Assembly: GCF_001545155.1 (NCBI RefSeq)
Contig: NZ_CP014226.1
Location: 482,626 to 546,625 of the forward strand
Length of the DNA: 64,000 nucleotides
DNA from: Halomonas chromatireducens
GTDB lineage: Bacteria; Pseudomonadota; Gammaproteobacteria; Pseudomonadales; Halomonadaceae
Reading direction: 5' to 3'
The notes beneath the pieces were generated by a model. That model searched no databases, was not told the DNA's origin, and saw nothing but the letters and a program-made list of their open reading frames with translations. Positions 1-7,447 of the stretch are shown here, piece by piece. A program made the position numbers and the translations under genes. Within the stretch, counting starts at the first letter, position 1. Every line of letters begins with the position of its first letter.

Positions 1-144
1 GCACCCTGAGTTCCGACTTGTAGAACGGCGCGAATTTCTTGAGGTGGGCGCGCAGTGTTTCAACCAGGCCGCGATGAAGTAGATCGGCTCCTTGTTGCTG
101 AGAAAATGGCGGCGAACGTCGGCAATTGTTGTTATCTTGCGCAT
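1..144 (-). CDS. Start of an unidentified gene, cut by window edge and possibly disrupted
   Basis: A minus-strand frame begins at ATG 144 with a GGAG ribosome-binding site about nine bases upstream and stays open to the window edge. The first ~24 residues (MRKITTIADVRRHFLSNKEP, then IYFI) look like a genuine protein start; from memory they resemble a biotin-carboxylase-like ATP-grasp protein found in Halomonas and Pseudomonas, but this is weak. After about residue 25 the composition turns Ser/Arg/Cys-rich, typical of an out-of-frame reading. The neighbouring frame from about position 74 down to 1 reads sensibly (GLVETLRAHLKKFAPFYKSE). This suggests a frameshift or a junction near positions 65-80. 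It lies downstream of the carbon-nitrogen hydrolase and in the same orientation, so it may be the last gene of the ectoine-catabolic operon. Confidence 0.4.
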   Translation of the reverse strand, partial: MRKITTIADVRRHFLSNKEPIYFIAAWLKHCAPTSRNSRRSTSRNSGC

Positions 145-308
145 ATTTGTCGCTCCATCAGTAGAGGAACCCGCCTCCTGGGTGGGTCCGGTAGACAGCG
201 GCGGAATAAAGCCCGCCACCGGAGCCTGGCCGAACAATCGACACAGGCCACGAATCAGGTTCTCCAGCTTGGCACTCTCCCATCGCGCCTGGTGCCGTTG
301 CAGGCGGT

Positions 309-1178
309 TCAGTACTCCTCGATGTCGGCTCGCAGAGGCTTGGCTAACGGGCCCAGAGTATCCAGAAACGCCGCGGAGCCGTTCTCGCTGCGGTACACCG
401 AGAAGTCGACGCGGCGGTCGCGAAAGCTTTTCAACGGCTGCCCAAGGCCGCGCAGGCCGGTTTCGCGCTCGCGGCGCACCCGGTTCATATCCACTTCGAT
501 GGGCATGACCTCCTCGCCAGTGCCTGCCTGGTGAATGACGTCACCGGAGGGGCCCACCACGATGGAACGACCGTTACCGAGGGCACCGGCACCGTTGATA
601 TCGAAGAAATAGCACTGGTTGACCGCCGCATTGGTTCGCGCAATGGAGAGTTCGATATCGCGGTCGATGGTATCGGTCATGGTGGGATGAAGGATCACCT
701 CCGCCCCCATGGCGGCCAGAGTGCGGGTGGTCTCGGGGAACCACATGTCGTAGCAGATCGACACCCCGAAGCGGCCCACGTTGGGCACATCGAAGGTCAC
801 GAACTCGCTGCCGCTCTCCACGCCCGCCTCGTAGGGAAGGAAGGGGAACTGCTTGCGATAGCGGGCCACGACATGGCCATGTGGATTGATCACCGACAGG
901 GTGTTATAGACGCTCTCGCCGACCCGTTCGAACATGGAGCCGGGAATCAACCAGATGCGGTGCTGTTCGGCCAGTTGGCAGAACATCGCCTCGGCAGCGC
1001 TGGGCATCGCCTGGGCATGGTGCGGTGACGCCCCCAGGGGCATCAGCTCACTGAACAGCACCATCTGGACCTGGGGAAAGCGACTCATCAACACGTCGAC
1101 ACGGTGTCGCATCGCTTCGGTATTGTCGCCGTGGTGCAGCGCATGCATCTGCACACCGGCAATGGTGAAATAGGACAT
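309..1178 (-). CDS. Carbon-nitrogen hydrolase (nitrilase superfamily)
   Basis: A 289-residue cytosolic amidohydrolase of the nitrilase/omega-amidase superfamily. The Glu-Lys-Cys triad is visible: E44 in FSELMP, K109 in YRKQFPFLP and C142 in VSICYDMWFPE. Such enzymes hydrolyse amide or nitrile bonds through a cysteine thioester; the substrate cannot be read from the sequence. I chose ATG 1178 over the longer frame because a GAGACG ribosome-binding site precedes it and the family begins at the beta-strand YFTIAGVQM. It follows doeA-doeB-doeX in the same direction after a 187-base gap (1179-1365) in which I see no gene or clear terminator, so it may belong to the ectoine catabolic unit, perhaps acting on an amide intermediate or side product. 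Family certain, role uncertain. Confidence 0.85.
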   Translation of the reverse strand: MSYFTIAGVQMHALHHGDNTEAMRHRVDVLMSRFPQVQMVLFSELMPLGASPHHAQAMPSAAEAMFCQLAEQHRIWLIPGSMFERVGESVYNTLSVINPHGHVVARYRKQFPFLPYEAGVESGSEFVTFDVPNVGRFGVSICYDMWFPETTRTLAAMGAEVILHPTMTDTIDRDIELSIARTNAAVNQCYFFDINGAGALGNGRSIVVGPSGDVIHQAGTGEEVMPIEVDMNRVRRERETGLRGLGQPLKSFRDRRVDFSVYRSENGSAAFLDTLGPLAKPLRADIEEY

Positions 1179-1365
1179 TGTCGTTCGTCTCCGTAGGCGA
1201 TCTCGGTACATCCGGGGCGCTGTCTTGTGCGGTCAACGTCATCAAGGAAGCGTCAGCGGGATCGCCCGGCACAGGTGAGCAAAGGCTCGCCTCAAGCTTA
1301 AGCCAAATCCATCAACATGTAATCAACGATGCTTTCTCAAGTGTCGCCGTAGCCCAGCCGATGAT

Positions 1366-1839
1366 TCAGGCCAGGCCGTCGGGAAGCGTGTGAGCGCGCT
1401 TCTGCTTGACGCTCTTGGTGACGATGTAGGTGAAGTAGCGCTCGATGCCGGTCTCTGAGGTCAACCAGGCATCGATCAGGCGCTGATAGGCATCGACGGA
1501 GTCGGCTTCCACCTTCATCAGGTAGTCCACCCCGCCTCCCACCGCCACGCATTCGGTCACCTCCGGTGTGGCGTGGACCAGTGCCTCGAAGCGGGCGAAG
1601 CTTGCCGCGTTGTGTTGCTTCAGCTCGATCTGAACCCAGACCGGCGTGCGGCGCACCAGGGCCTCGGGGGTGATACGCGCACTGTAGCCTTCGATGATGC
1701 CGGCCTTCTCCAGGCGACGCACACGCTCCCAGCAGGGACTGACCGAGAGGTTGATCGCCTCGGCCAGCTTCGACTTGGTAATGCGCCCGTCCCGGGAGAG
1801 GATCTCGAGGATCTTCAGATCATAGCGATCGAGCTTCAT
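1366..1839 (-). CDS. doeX: Lrp/AsnC-family regulator of ectoine degradation
   Basis: A 157-residue Lrp/AsnC-type regulator. An N-terminal winged helix-turn-helix (residues about 4-60; DLKILEILSRDGRITKSKLA then SVSPCWERVRRLE) is followed by the RAM ligand-binding domain (about 65-145), with the family glycine-rich turn at VGGGVDYLMKV. The start ATG overlaps the doeB stop by one base (TGATG), so the two are translationally coupled. In Halomonas elongata the doeABX genes have this order, and DoeX binds DNA near the doe genes; assignment here is by position and family. Lrp proteins usually respond to an amino acid, plausibly diaminobutyrate or a derivative, which is inference. doeC and doeD, which complete the pathway to aspartate, do not follow here. 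Confidence 0.88.
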   Translation of the reverse strand: MKLDRYDLKILEILSRDGRITKSKLAEAINLSVSPCWERVRRLEKAGIIEGYSARITPEALVRRTPVWVQIELKQHNAASFARFEALVHATPEVTECVAVGGGVDYLMKVEADSVDAYQRLIDAWLTSETGIERYFTYIVTKSVKQKRAHTLPDGLA

Positions 1840-2852
1840 CACCCCAGCGACTCCACGACTTCGGCAATCACGGCAATGGTATCGCCCATGTTGACCTGGG
1901 CAGGAAAGCGTCGGGCCGCGAGCACGCCGCTGCGGCCGGCACGATACTCTACCGGTGGCGTGCCGCTGCGGGCCGGATCGTAGACCCGGGCGATCACATC
2001 GCCCTTCCGGACCACGTCGCCCAGCGTCAGGGTCAGCTCGAGCAGCCCCGAGTGCTCGCTCTGCACATAGCAGCTGGCATCGGGCATATCGAGATAGATC
2101 TGCGGCTCGGCGGGCATTTCCACCTCGCCCTCGATCAGCCCGAAATGAATCAGGAAGTTGCGGATGCCGCGCTCGGTGATGGCCAGGCTCTCCGGCGTCG
2201 AGGTGCCGCCGCCGCCCAGCTCGGTGGCCACGAATATCTTGCCCTGCTCCTCTACCACGGTGTCGAACAGCGAGGCGGCATCGAGCTCGAACATCATCAT
2301 GGCGTAGGGCGCGCCGAAGGCCTTGGCACCCTCTAGGGCCTGGCGCTGCTGGTCGGGATTCTCCAGCACATGGGAAGCCCCGAAGGGGATGATGTCCAGG
2401 GTGCGCCCACCGGAGTGGAGATCGAGCACCACGTCGCACATCGGCACCATCACCCGGGCGAAGTAGTCGGCGATCTTCTCGGTCACGCTGCCGTTGGGGT
2501 CGCCGGGAAAGCTGCGATTGAGGTTGCCGCCGTCCAGCCCCGAGGTGCGCTTGCCGGCCATCACCGCCGGGGTGTTCATGCAGGGCACGATGATGACCCG
2601 GCCGCTGACGTCCTCGTCGCGCAGGGTGTTCGACAGCTTGAGCAGCGAGGTAATGCCCTCGTACTCATCGCCGTGGTTGCCGCCTGTCAGCAGGGCCGTG
2701 GGACCCTCACCGTTCCTGACCACGGTCCCCGGGATCATCACCGCTCCCCAGGCGGACTCGTCCACGGAGATGGGCAGCTTGAGGAAGCCGTGCTGGACGC
2801 CGTCGGCATCGAAGTCGACGGTGGCACTGATCGGGCTTGGGCGCTTGGTCAT
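1839..2852 (-). CDS. doeB: N-alpha-acetyl-L-2,4-diaminobutyrate deacetylase
   Basis: A 337-residue zinc deacylase of the succinylglutamate desuccinylase/aspartoacylase (AstE/AspA) family. The zinc ligands are seen as H60 and E63 in GGNHGDEYEG and H146 in LDLHSGGR; the GGNLNRSFPG loop is also typical. DoeB removes the acetyl group from the N-acetyl-diaminobutyrate released by ectoine hydrolase, giving L-2,4-diaminobutyrate in the cytoplasm. A much longer frame continues upstream, but ATG 2852 gives the family length and is preceded by AGGAG. The 170-base gap to doeA holds a hairpin-forming repeat rather than coding sequence. It overlaps doeX by one base. The assignment is strong because doeA, doeB and doeX sit together. 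Confidence 0.92.
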   Translation of the reverse strand: MTKRPSPISATVDFDADGVQHGFLKLPISVDESAWGAVMIPGTVVRNGEGPTALLTGGNHGDEYEGITSLLKLSNTLRDEDVSGRVIIVPCMNTPAVMAGKRTSGLDGGNLNRSFPGDPNGSVTEKIADYFARVMVPMCDVVLDLHSGGRTLDIIPFGASHVLENPDQQRQALEGAKAFGAPYAMMMFELDAASLFDTVVEEQGKIFVATELGGGGTSTPESLAITERGIRNFLIHFGLIEGEVEMPAEPQIYLDMPDASCYVQSEHSGLLELTLTLGDVVRKGDVIARVYDPARSGTPPVEYRAGRSGVLAARRFPAQVNMGDTIAVIAEVVESLG

Positions 2853-2903
2853 TGTCTGGAACTCCTTGTTCGGTGGCAGCAGGCTACTGCTCGGGGCTAT
2901 TCT

Positions 2904-2994
2904 GGCGGCAAGCCAGCGAGGAGGCGCTGTGAATACCTCCCTGTACGCTACTTTTGCCTTCCATGGCAAAAGACCTCCTCTTCGGCTTGCCCCC
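2904..2994 (+). repeat. Long-hairpin intergenic repeat, copy 1
   Basis: A nested palindromic element between doeB and doeA. The outer arms, 2907-2924 (GGCAAGCC then GAGGAGG) and 2974-2991 (CCTCCTC then GGCTTGCC), pair with only a three-base mismatch block. A perfect inner hairpin lies at 2951-2972 (CTTTTGCC, six-base loop, GGCAAAAG). Between them is the core GCTGTGAATACCTCCCTG. A second copy with the same plan but different stem sequence is at 14025-14120. In RNA it could fold into a branched stem within the doeA-doeB message and might adjust relative expression. Confidence 0.75.
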
Positions 2995-3022
2995 AGCGCC
3001 CCTTCGTTGACGGTATGCGAGT

Positions 3023-4222
3023 TCAGCGCACAAACAGCTGGCGGGGGAAGTTCGCCAAGGCTTCGCAGCCGGTCTCGGTGATCAGAATGCTCTCGGTGAT
3101 CTCCAGGCCCCACTCGTCCTGCCACAGGCCAGGCATGAAGTGGAAAGTCATGCCCGGCTGCAGGATGGTCTCGTCGGAGGGGCGAAGGCTCATGGTGCGC
3201 TCACCCCAGTCGGGTGGATAGGAGATACCGATAGGATAGCCGCAGCGCGCCCCACCCCGGTCGAAGCCGTACTTGTCCATTGCCGAGCCCAGCGCCATGG
3301 CGATATCGGCGGTGCGATTGCCGGGCTTGGCCACGGCCAGGCCGCGCTCGATGCCCTCCAGCAGCGCCGATTCGGCACGAATGAAATCCTGGGGCGGCCG
3401 CCCCAGGAACACGGTGCGCGACAGCGGCGCATGGTAACGCTTGAACACACCGGCAATCTCGAAGAACGTGCCTTCGCCTTCGCGAAATGGCGTGTCGTCC
3501 CAGGTCAGGTGAGGCGCTGCCGCATCCTTGCCGGTGGGCAGCATGGGCACGATGGCGGGATAGTCGCCGCCAAAGACCTTACCGGTATCATCCACCCAGC
3601 CCTCGATACCGACCCGGTAGATCTCGGAAACCAGCTTGCTCTTGGGCAGGCCGGGCTCGATCACTTCGAGGATACGCGTATGCATGCCCTCGACGATCTT
3701 GCCGGCGATGCGCATGTAGGCGATTTCCTGGGGTGACTTGATCGCCCGACACCAGTTGACCAGCGCATTGGCATCCAGGAAGCGGGCATGGGGCAGTTCG
3801 CGCAGCAGGCACTGGTACGCCTTGGCCGAGAAGTAGTAATTGTCCATTTCCATGCCCACAACACCCTGGTGCCAGCCGCGATCGGGCATGATCGACTGGG
3901 CCAGGTAATCCATGGGATGCATGTCGGGATTCTGGACATAGTAATCGGGGTAGTAGGTGATGTTGTCCGGATCGATCCAGCAGGTCCGCAATGCGCCATT
4001 GGCGTCCATGCGGCGGCCATACCATACCGGCTCTCCTTCCAGCCCCACCAGCACGCACTGGTGCACATAGAAGGACCAGCCATCATAGCCGGTCAGCCAG
4101 GCCATGTTGGACGGGTCGCTGATGATCAACACGTCGATGCCTCGGCTGGCCATCTCGGCCCGGACCTTCCACAGCCGGGTGGCATATTCCTGACGAGTGA
4201 AGGGCAGAGAGACCTGATTCAT
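3023..4222 (-). CDS. doeA: Ectoine hydrolase (M24 peptidase fold)
   Basis: A 399-residue cytoplasmic enzyme of the creatinase/prolidase-like M24 family, which opens the pyrimidine ring of ectoine to N-alpha- or N-gamma-acetyl-diaminobutyrate. The N-terminal creatinase domain (about 1-150; PSNMAWLTGYDGWSFYVHQ) is followed by the pita-bread domain from about 165. The length matches characterised DoeA/EutD. It begins at ATG 4222, divergent from the EnuR-like regulator across a 195-base region carrying a perfect inverted repeat. The downstream genes deacetylate the product (doeB) and regulate (doeX). The immediate linkage makes ectoine hydrolase more likely than a generic Xaa-Pro peptidase. The locus lets the cell use the compatible solute as a carbon and nitrogen source. 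Confidence 0.93.
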   Translation of the reverse strand: MNQVSLPFTRQEYATRLWKVRAEMASRGIDVLIISDPSNMAWLTGYDGWSFYVHQCVLVGLEGEPVWYGRRMDANGALRTCWIDPDNITYYPDYYVQNPDMHPMDYLAQSIMPDRGWHQGVVGMEMDNYYFSAKAYQCLLRELPHARFLDANALVNWCRAIKSPQEIAYMRIAGKIVEGMHTRILEVIEPGLPKSKLVSEIYRVGIEGWVDDTGKVFGGDYPAIVPMLPTGKDAAAPHLTWDDTPFREGEGTFFEIAGVFKRYHAPLSRTVFLGRPPQDFIRAESALLEGIERGLAVAKPGNRTADIAMALGSAMDKYGFDRGGARCGYPIGISYPPDWGERTMSLRPSDETILQPGMTFHFMPGLWQDEWGLEITESILITETGCEALANFPRQLFVR

Positions 4223-4312
4223 GAAGCGTTCGCCATAGCATCACCAATAACCGGCCGTCTCCATGGGGAGAGGGCCGGACCAGGGGTTGTCGACACCGGT
4301 CGAAGAGCGATT

Positions 4313-4348
4313 ATTGTCATGATTATTCACGAGGAAAATCATGACAAT
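4313..4348. promoter_or_regulatory. Candidate EnuR operator: perfect 12-bp inverted repeat
   Basis: ATTGTCATGATT (4313-4324) and its exact reverse complement AATCATGACAAT (4337-4348) are separated by 12 bases in the divergent doeA/enuR intergenic region. The centre lies about 108 bases upstream of doeA and 88 upstream of the regulator. The half-site TCATGACAAT occurs a third time over the regulator start codon. MocR-type regulators commonly bind repeated half-sites next to their own gene, so this is the best operator candidate here. Confidence 0.65.
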
Positions 4349-4415
4349 TTCCGGTCAATGTCGCTAAGCTGATACTAGCACCACACCTCTGCTGGCGGTC
4401 AAAGGCTTTATTGCA

Positions 4416-4426
4416 TCATGACAATT
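4416..4426 (+). promoter_or_regulatory. Third EnuR-type half-site overlapping the start codon
   Basis: ATCATGACAAT matches the right arm of the palindrome at 4337-4348 for 11 bases and contains the ATG of the regulator at 4418. It is 78 bases from the matching arm, in the same orientation. It could give autoregulation by blocking transcription or translation initiation. Part of the match is constrained by the start codon, so chance is possible. Confidence 0.45.
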
Positions 4427-5824
4427 GATCTGACTCCCTACTTGACCGACACCGGTCCCAAGTACCTGGCCATTGCCCGCGCCTTGTCGGAGGCAATTCG
4501 CCTGGGGGAGCTCACCCCGGGCACCCGCCTGCCACCTCATCGACAGCTGGCCGAAAACCTCGCCGTCAGCGTGCAAACCGTTTCACGGGCCTACGCCCAG
4601 GCCGAGAAGATGGGCCTGGTACAGGCGCGAGTCGGCAGCGGCACCTGGGTGAATGCCCTGGATGATGCCCGGGAGTCCGCTTATCTACGCGGTCATGAGC
4701 CACGTCATGAGAGCGCCCTGATCGACCTCTCCATCGCCCATCCGGTCTGTCCGCCCGGGCACCACCTGCGCTTTCGCCAGGCGCTGATGGAACTGGCGGA
4801 CCATGCCAGCCCCGACGTAATCACCGCCTGTCGCCCCATCGCCGGACTACCTCACCAGCGCGAGCGGGCCAGCGCCTGGCTGCAGTCCCGACTCGGTGTG
4901 CCCGGCGAGATGGACGACAGGATTCTCTGCAACGGCGCGGCCCATGGTCTGATGCTGGCCATCGCAAGCGTGGTGCAGCATGGCGACCTGGTCCTCACCG
5001 AGGCCCTCACCGACCATGGCCTGGTCGCCCTGTCGCGCACCCTGGGCTTCCAGCTCCGCGGCGTGGCCATCGACAGCGAAGGCATTATTCCTGAGGCGCT
5101 GGAATCGGCGTGTCATCGTTTCAAGCCGAGAGCGGTGTACCTGACGCCGACCCAGTTGAATCCAACCGGCGCGACCAGGAGCGAGGCCCGCCGTGACGCC
5201 GTGGCCGAGGTACTTGCGCGTCATCGGGTGTGGCTGATCGAGGACGATGTGCATGCCCTGCTCGAGGCCCCTAGCCTGACATCCCTGACCGCCCGGATTC
5301 CCCAGCTCGGCTTTCATGTCACCAGCATGACCAAGATCACCGTGCCGGGACTGCGCGCTGGCTACCTGACCGTGCCCCGCGGCCAACTGCACCACGTGCT
5401 GCCGCGGATGCGGGCCACCACCTGGATGGCCACGCCGCTGATCTTCGAGCTAGCCGACCGCTGGATCGCCGACGGCAGCATCGAGACCATGGCCGCCGAA
5501 CAGCGGGAGCTGCTGGGCGAGCGCCAGAAACTTGTCTCCCGACTCTTGGGCCATCACGCCTTTACATCCCGCCCCACCAGCCTGCATGTCTGGGTGACAC
5601 TCCCCGATGCCTGGCGAGCGGAGGAGATGCAGCAGCAGGCCGAACAGGAGGGCCTGGCCATTACCACCGCGGTACCGTTCATGGTGGAGCAGACGCCGCC
5701 CCCGCGTCGCATCCGAGTGAGCCTGGGGGCAGAACAGGACCTGCAGCGTCTGGAGGAGGGTCTGAAGCGACTGGCAATCTTGCTCGATGAGTCTCCCCCA
5801 CCGATGATGCAGATTATCTACTGA
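4418..5824 (+). CDS. enuR: MocR/GntR-type PLP-dependent regulator of ectoine utilisation
   Basis: A 468-residue MocR-type regulator. Residues about 12-78 are a GntR winged helix-turn-helix (LPPHRQLAENLAVSVQTVSR). From about 105 to the end there is an aminotransferase-I fold. The PLP lysine is K306 in SMTKITVPGLRAGY, with N248 in TQLNPTG and the EDD motif at 275-277 placed as expected. EnuR proteins hold PLP and sense N-acetyl-diaminobutyrate, relieving repression of ectoine uptake and catabolic genes. Its divergent position from doeA and the inverted repeat between them support that role. The start ATG 4418 lies in a repeated half-site. A 2-hydroxyacid dehydrogenase gene follows after 30 bases, possibly cotranscribed. 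Confidence 0.85.
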   Translation: MTIDLTPYLTDTGPKYLAIARALSEAIRLGELTPGTRLPPHRQLAENLAVSVQTVSRAYAQAEKMGLVQARVGSGTWVNALDDARESAYLRGHEPRHESALIDLSIAHPVCPPGHHLRFRQALMELADHASPDVITACRPIAGLPHQRERASAWLQSRLGVPGEMDDRILCNGAAHGLMLAIASVVQHGDLVLTEALTDHGLVALSRTLGFQLRGVAIDSEGIIPEALESACHRFKPRAVYLTPTQLNPTGATRSEARRDAVAEVLARHRVWLIEDDVHALLEAPSLTSLTARIPQLGFHVTSMTKITVPGLRAGYLTVPRGQLHHVLPRMRATTWMATPLIFELADRWIADGSIETMAAEQRELLGERQKLVSRLLGHHAFTSRPTSLHVWVTLPDAWRAEEMQQQAEQEGLAITTAVPFMVEQTPPPRRIRVSLGAEQDLQRLEEGLKRLAILLDESPPPMMQIIY

Positions 5825-5854
5825 CCTTCACTCAACAAGGAGAAGGACATACTG

Positions 5855-6790
5855 ATGCGTATCTTGATCCATATCGACGAGGCGGCCAGCTGGCGCGACG
5901 CCCTGGCCGAGCATCTGCCTGGCGCCGAGATCGTCACCAGCGATGCACCCGCCCACCAACGCCGGGATATCGACTACCTGGCCGCCTGGAAGCCGCCCGA
6001 GTCGCTGCTGCGGGAGCACGCCGATCTGAAGGGGATCATCAACCTGGGCGCCGGTGTCGACGCCCTGCTCAACAACCCTGGCCTGCCCGAGGGCGTGCCC
6101 ATCGTCAAGCTGCGCGATGCCGGCATGGCCGAGCTGATCGGTGACTACGTGCGTTACGGCGTGTTGCATTTCCAGCGCGACTTCGACCGCTATCGTCGTC
6201 AGCAGGCCCACCGTGAATGGCGGGAGCATGCCGTTGACGACAAGGGTGACTGGCCGGTGGGCGTGCTGGGCCTCGGCGCCATCGGCGCCAAGGTAGCCAG
6301 GATGGTCGCCGCCGACGGCTTTCCGGTCCACGGCTGGAGTCGCTCTCCCAAGCGGCTCGACGGCATCACCTGCCACCACGGTGACGACGGCTTGCCCGAA
6401 CTGCTCGGTCGAGTACGCACCCTGGTGCTGCTGCTACCCGGAACCCCAGAGACCCGGCATATCATCGATGCCAAGACACTGGCCGCCCTGCCGGAAGGTG
6501 CCAGCCTGATCAATCCCGGGCGCGGCACCCTGATCGATGAAGTGGCACTGCTGGAGGCGCTGGGGGAAGGTGAAACCGAGGGCCGGATTCGCGGCGCCTT
6601 GCTCGATGCCTTTCCCGAGGAGCCGCTGCCCCGGGAAAACCCGCTCTGGTCGCACCCGAGGGTATGGATAACGCCGCACATGGCTGGCCCTACCCCGCTG
6701 AAGGAAGCCGTGGGACAGGTCGCTGAACTGATCGAGGCCTTCGAAGCGGGCGAAACGCTCGAGACCGTGAACCCCAGCGCCGGCTATTGA
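5855..6790 (+). CDS. D-isomer-specific 2-hydroxyacid dehydrogenase, GhrA-like
   Basis: A 311-residue NAD(P)H-dependent reductase of the glyoxylate/hydroxypyruvate reductase A group. The Rossmann motif GLGAIGAKVARM begins near residue 138. The catalytic Arg/Glu/His signatures appear in LINPGRGTLIDE, FPEEPLPRENPLW and ITPHMAGPT. It probably reduces glyoxylate, hydroxypyruvate or a related 2-oxoacid in the cytoplasm. AAGGAGAAGG lies about ten bases ahead of ATG 5855. It starts 30 bases after enuR, so the pair may be cotranscribed. A link to ectoine breakdown has not been described to my knowledge and would be inference. The exact substrate cannot be assigned from sequence. Confidence 0.82.
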   Translation: MRILIHIDEAASWRDALAEHLPGAEIVTSDAPAHQRRDIDYLAAWKPPESLLREHADLKGIINLGAGVDALLNNPGLPEGVPIVKLRDAGMAELIGDYVRYGVLHFQRDFDRYRRQQAHREWREHAVDDKGDWPVGVLGLGAIGAKVARMVAADGFPVHGWSRSPKRLDGITCHHGDDGLPELLGRVRTLVLLLPGTPETRHIIDAKTLAALPEGASLINPGRGTLIDEVALLEALGEGETEGRIRGALLDAFPEEPLPRENPLWSHPRVWITPHMAGPTPLKEAVGQVAELIEAFEAGETLETVNPSAGY

Positions 6791-6877
6791 ATCGCCACGG
6801 CCCCGACCTCATCCCTACAAGTACGGCGAGATAGGAGATAGTCTGAAAGCCATACCCATCGCCCTCCCTGGAGGTGC

Positions 6878-7447
6878 ATGATGACGACGCAACTGGACTA
6901 CCGTAAGCAAGACACCCTGCTGGTCGTGGACATGCAGAACGACTTCTGCGAAAACGGCGCCCTGCCGGTGGAGGGTGGCAAGGCAATGGTTCCAGGCATC
7001 AATGCCGAGATAGAGGCCGCCCGTGCCGCCGGTGCGCTGGTGGTCGCTTCCCGCGACTGGCACCCCATCGACCATGTCAGCTTCGAACATCGCGGCGGCG
7101 CCTGGCCGGTGCATTGCGTACAGGACACCCCCGGCGCCGCCTTCCACCCGGACCTCGACTTCACCGACGACACCATCCGTGTCAGCAAGGCCACGGCCTT
7201 CGATGCCGATGCCTACTCCGCCTTCGACGGCACCGGCCTGGGCGGCTACCTGCGCGACCGAGGCATCAGTCGCGTGGTGGTGTGCGGCCTGGCCATGGAC
7301 GTCTGCGTGCTGGCCACCGCCAAGGAAGCACGCCAGGAAGGCTTCGAGGTCGTGCTGCTGGCCGGGCTGACGGCGCCCGTCGACCCCGAGGCCCGGGGCC
7401 GCTGCATTCGTGAGCTGGAAGCCGAAGGCATCGAGGTTCGCCAATGA
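6878..7447 (+). CDS. pncA: Nicotinamidase
   Basis: A 189-residue isochorismatase-fold amidase converting nicotinamide to nicotinate in NAD salvage. The Asp-Lys-Cys triad is visible: D in LLVVDMQNDFC, K in VSKATAFDADAYSAF and C in VVVCGLAMDVCVLATA. The metal-binding region is SRDWHPIDHVSF. The start could be ATG 6878 or the adjacent ATG 6881; a GGAGG lies just upstream. Its stop overlaps the start of pncB by four bases (ATGA), so the two salvage enzymes are translationally coupled. Its family length is normal and I see nothing unusual. Confidence 0.93.
   Translation: MMTTQLDYRKQDTLLVVDMQNDFCENGALPVEGGKAMVPGINAEIEAARAAGALVVASRDWHPIDHVSFEHRGGAWPVHCVQDTPGAAFHPDLDFTDDTIRVSKATAFDADAYSAFDGTGLGGYLRDRGISRVVVCGLAMDVCVLATAKEARQEGFEVVLLAGLTAPVDPEARGRCIRELEAEGIEVRQ

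Noticed and set aside
1853..3125. Extension of doeB upstream to 3125
   Set aside because: It covers the palindromic repeat and the end of doeA; ATG 2852 gives the family length and has a ribosome-binding site.
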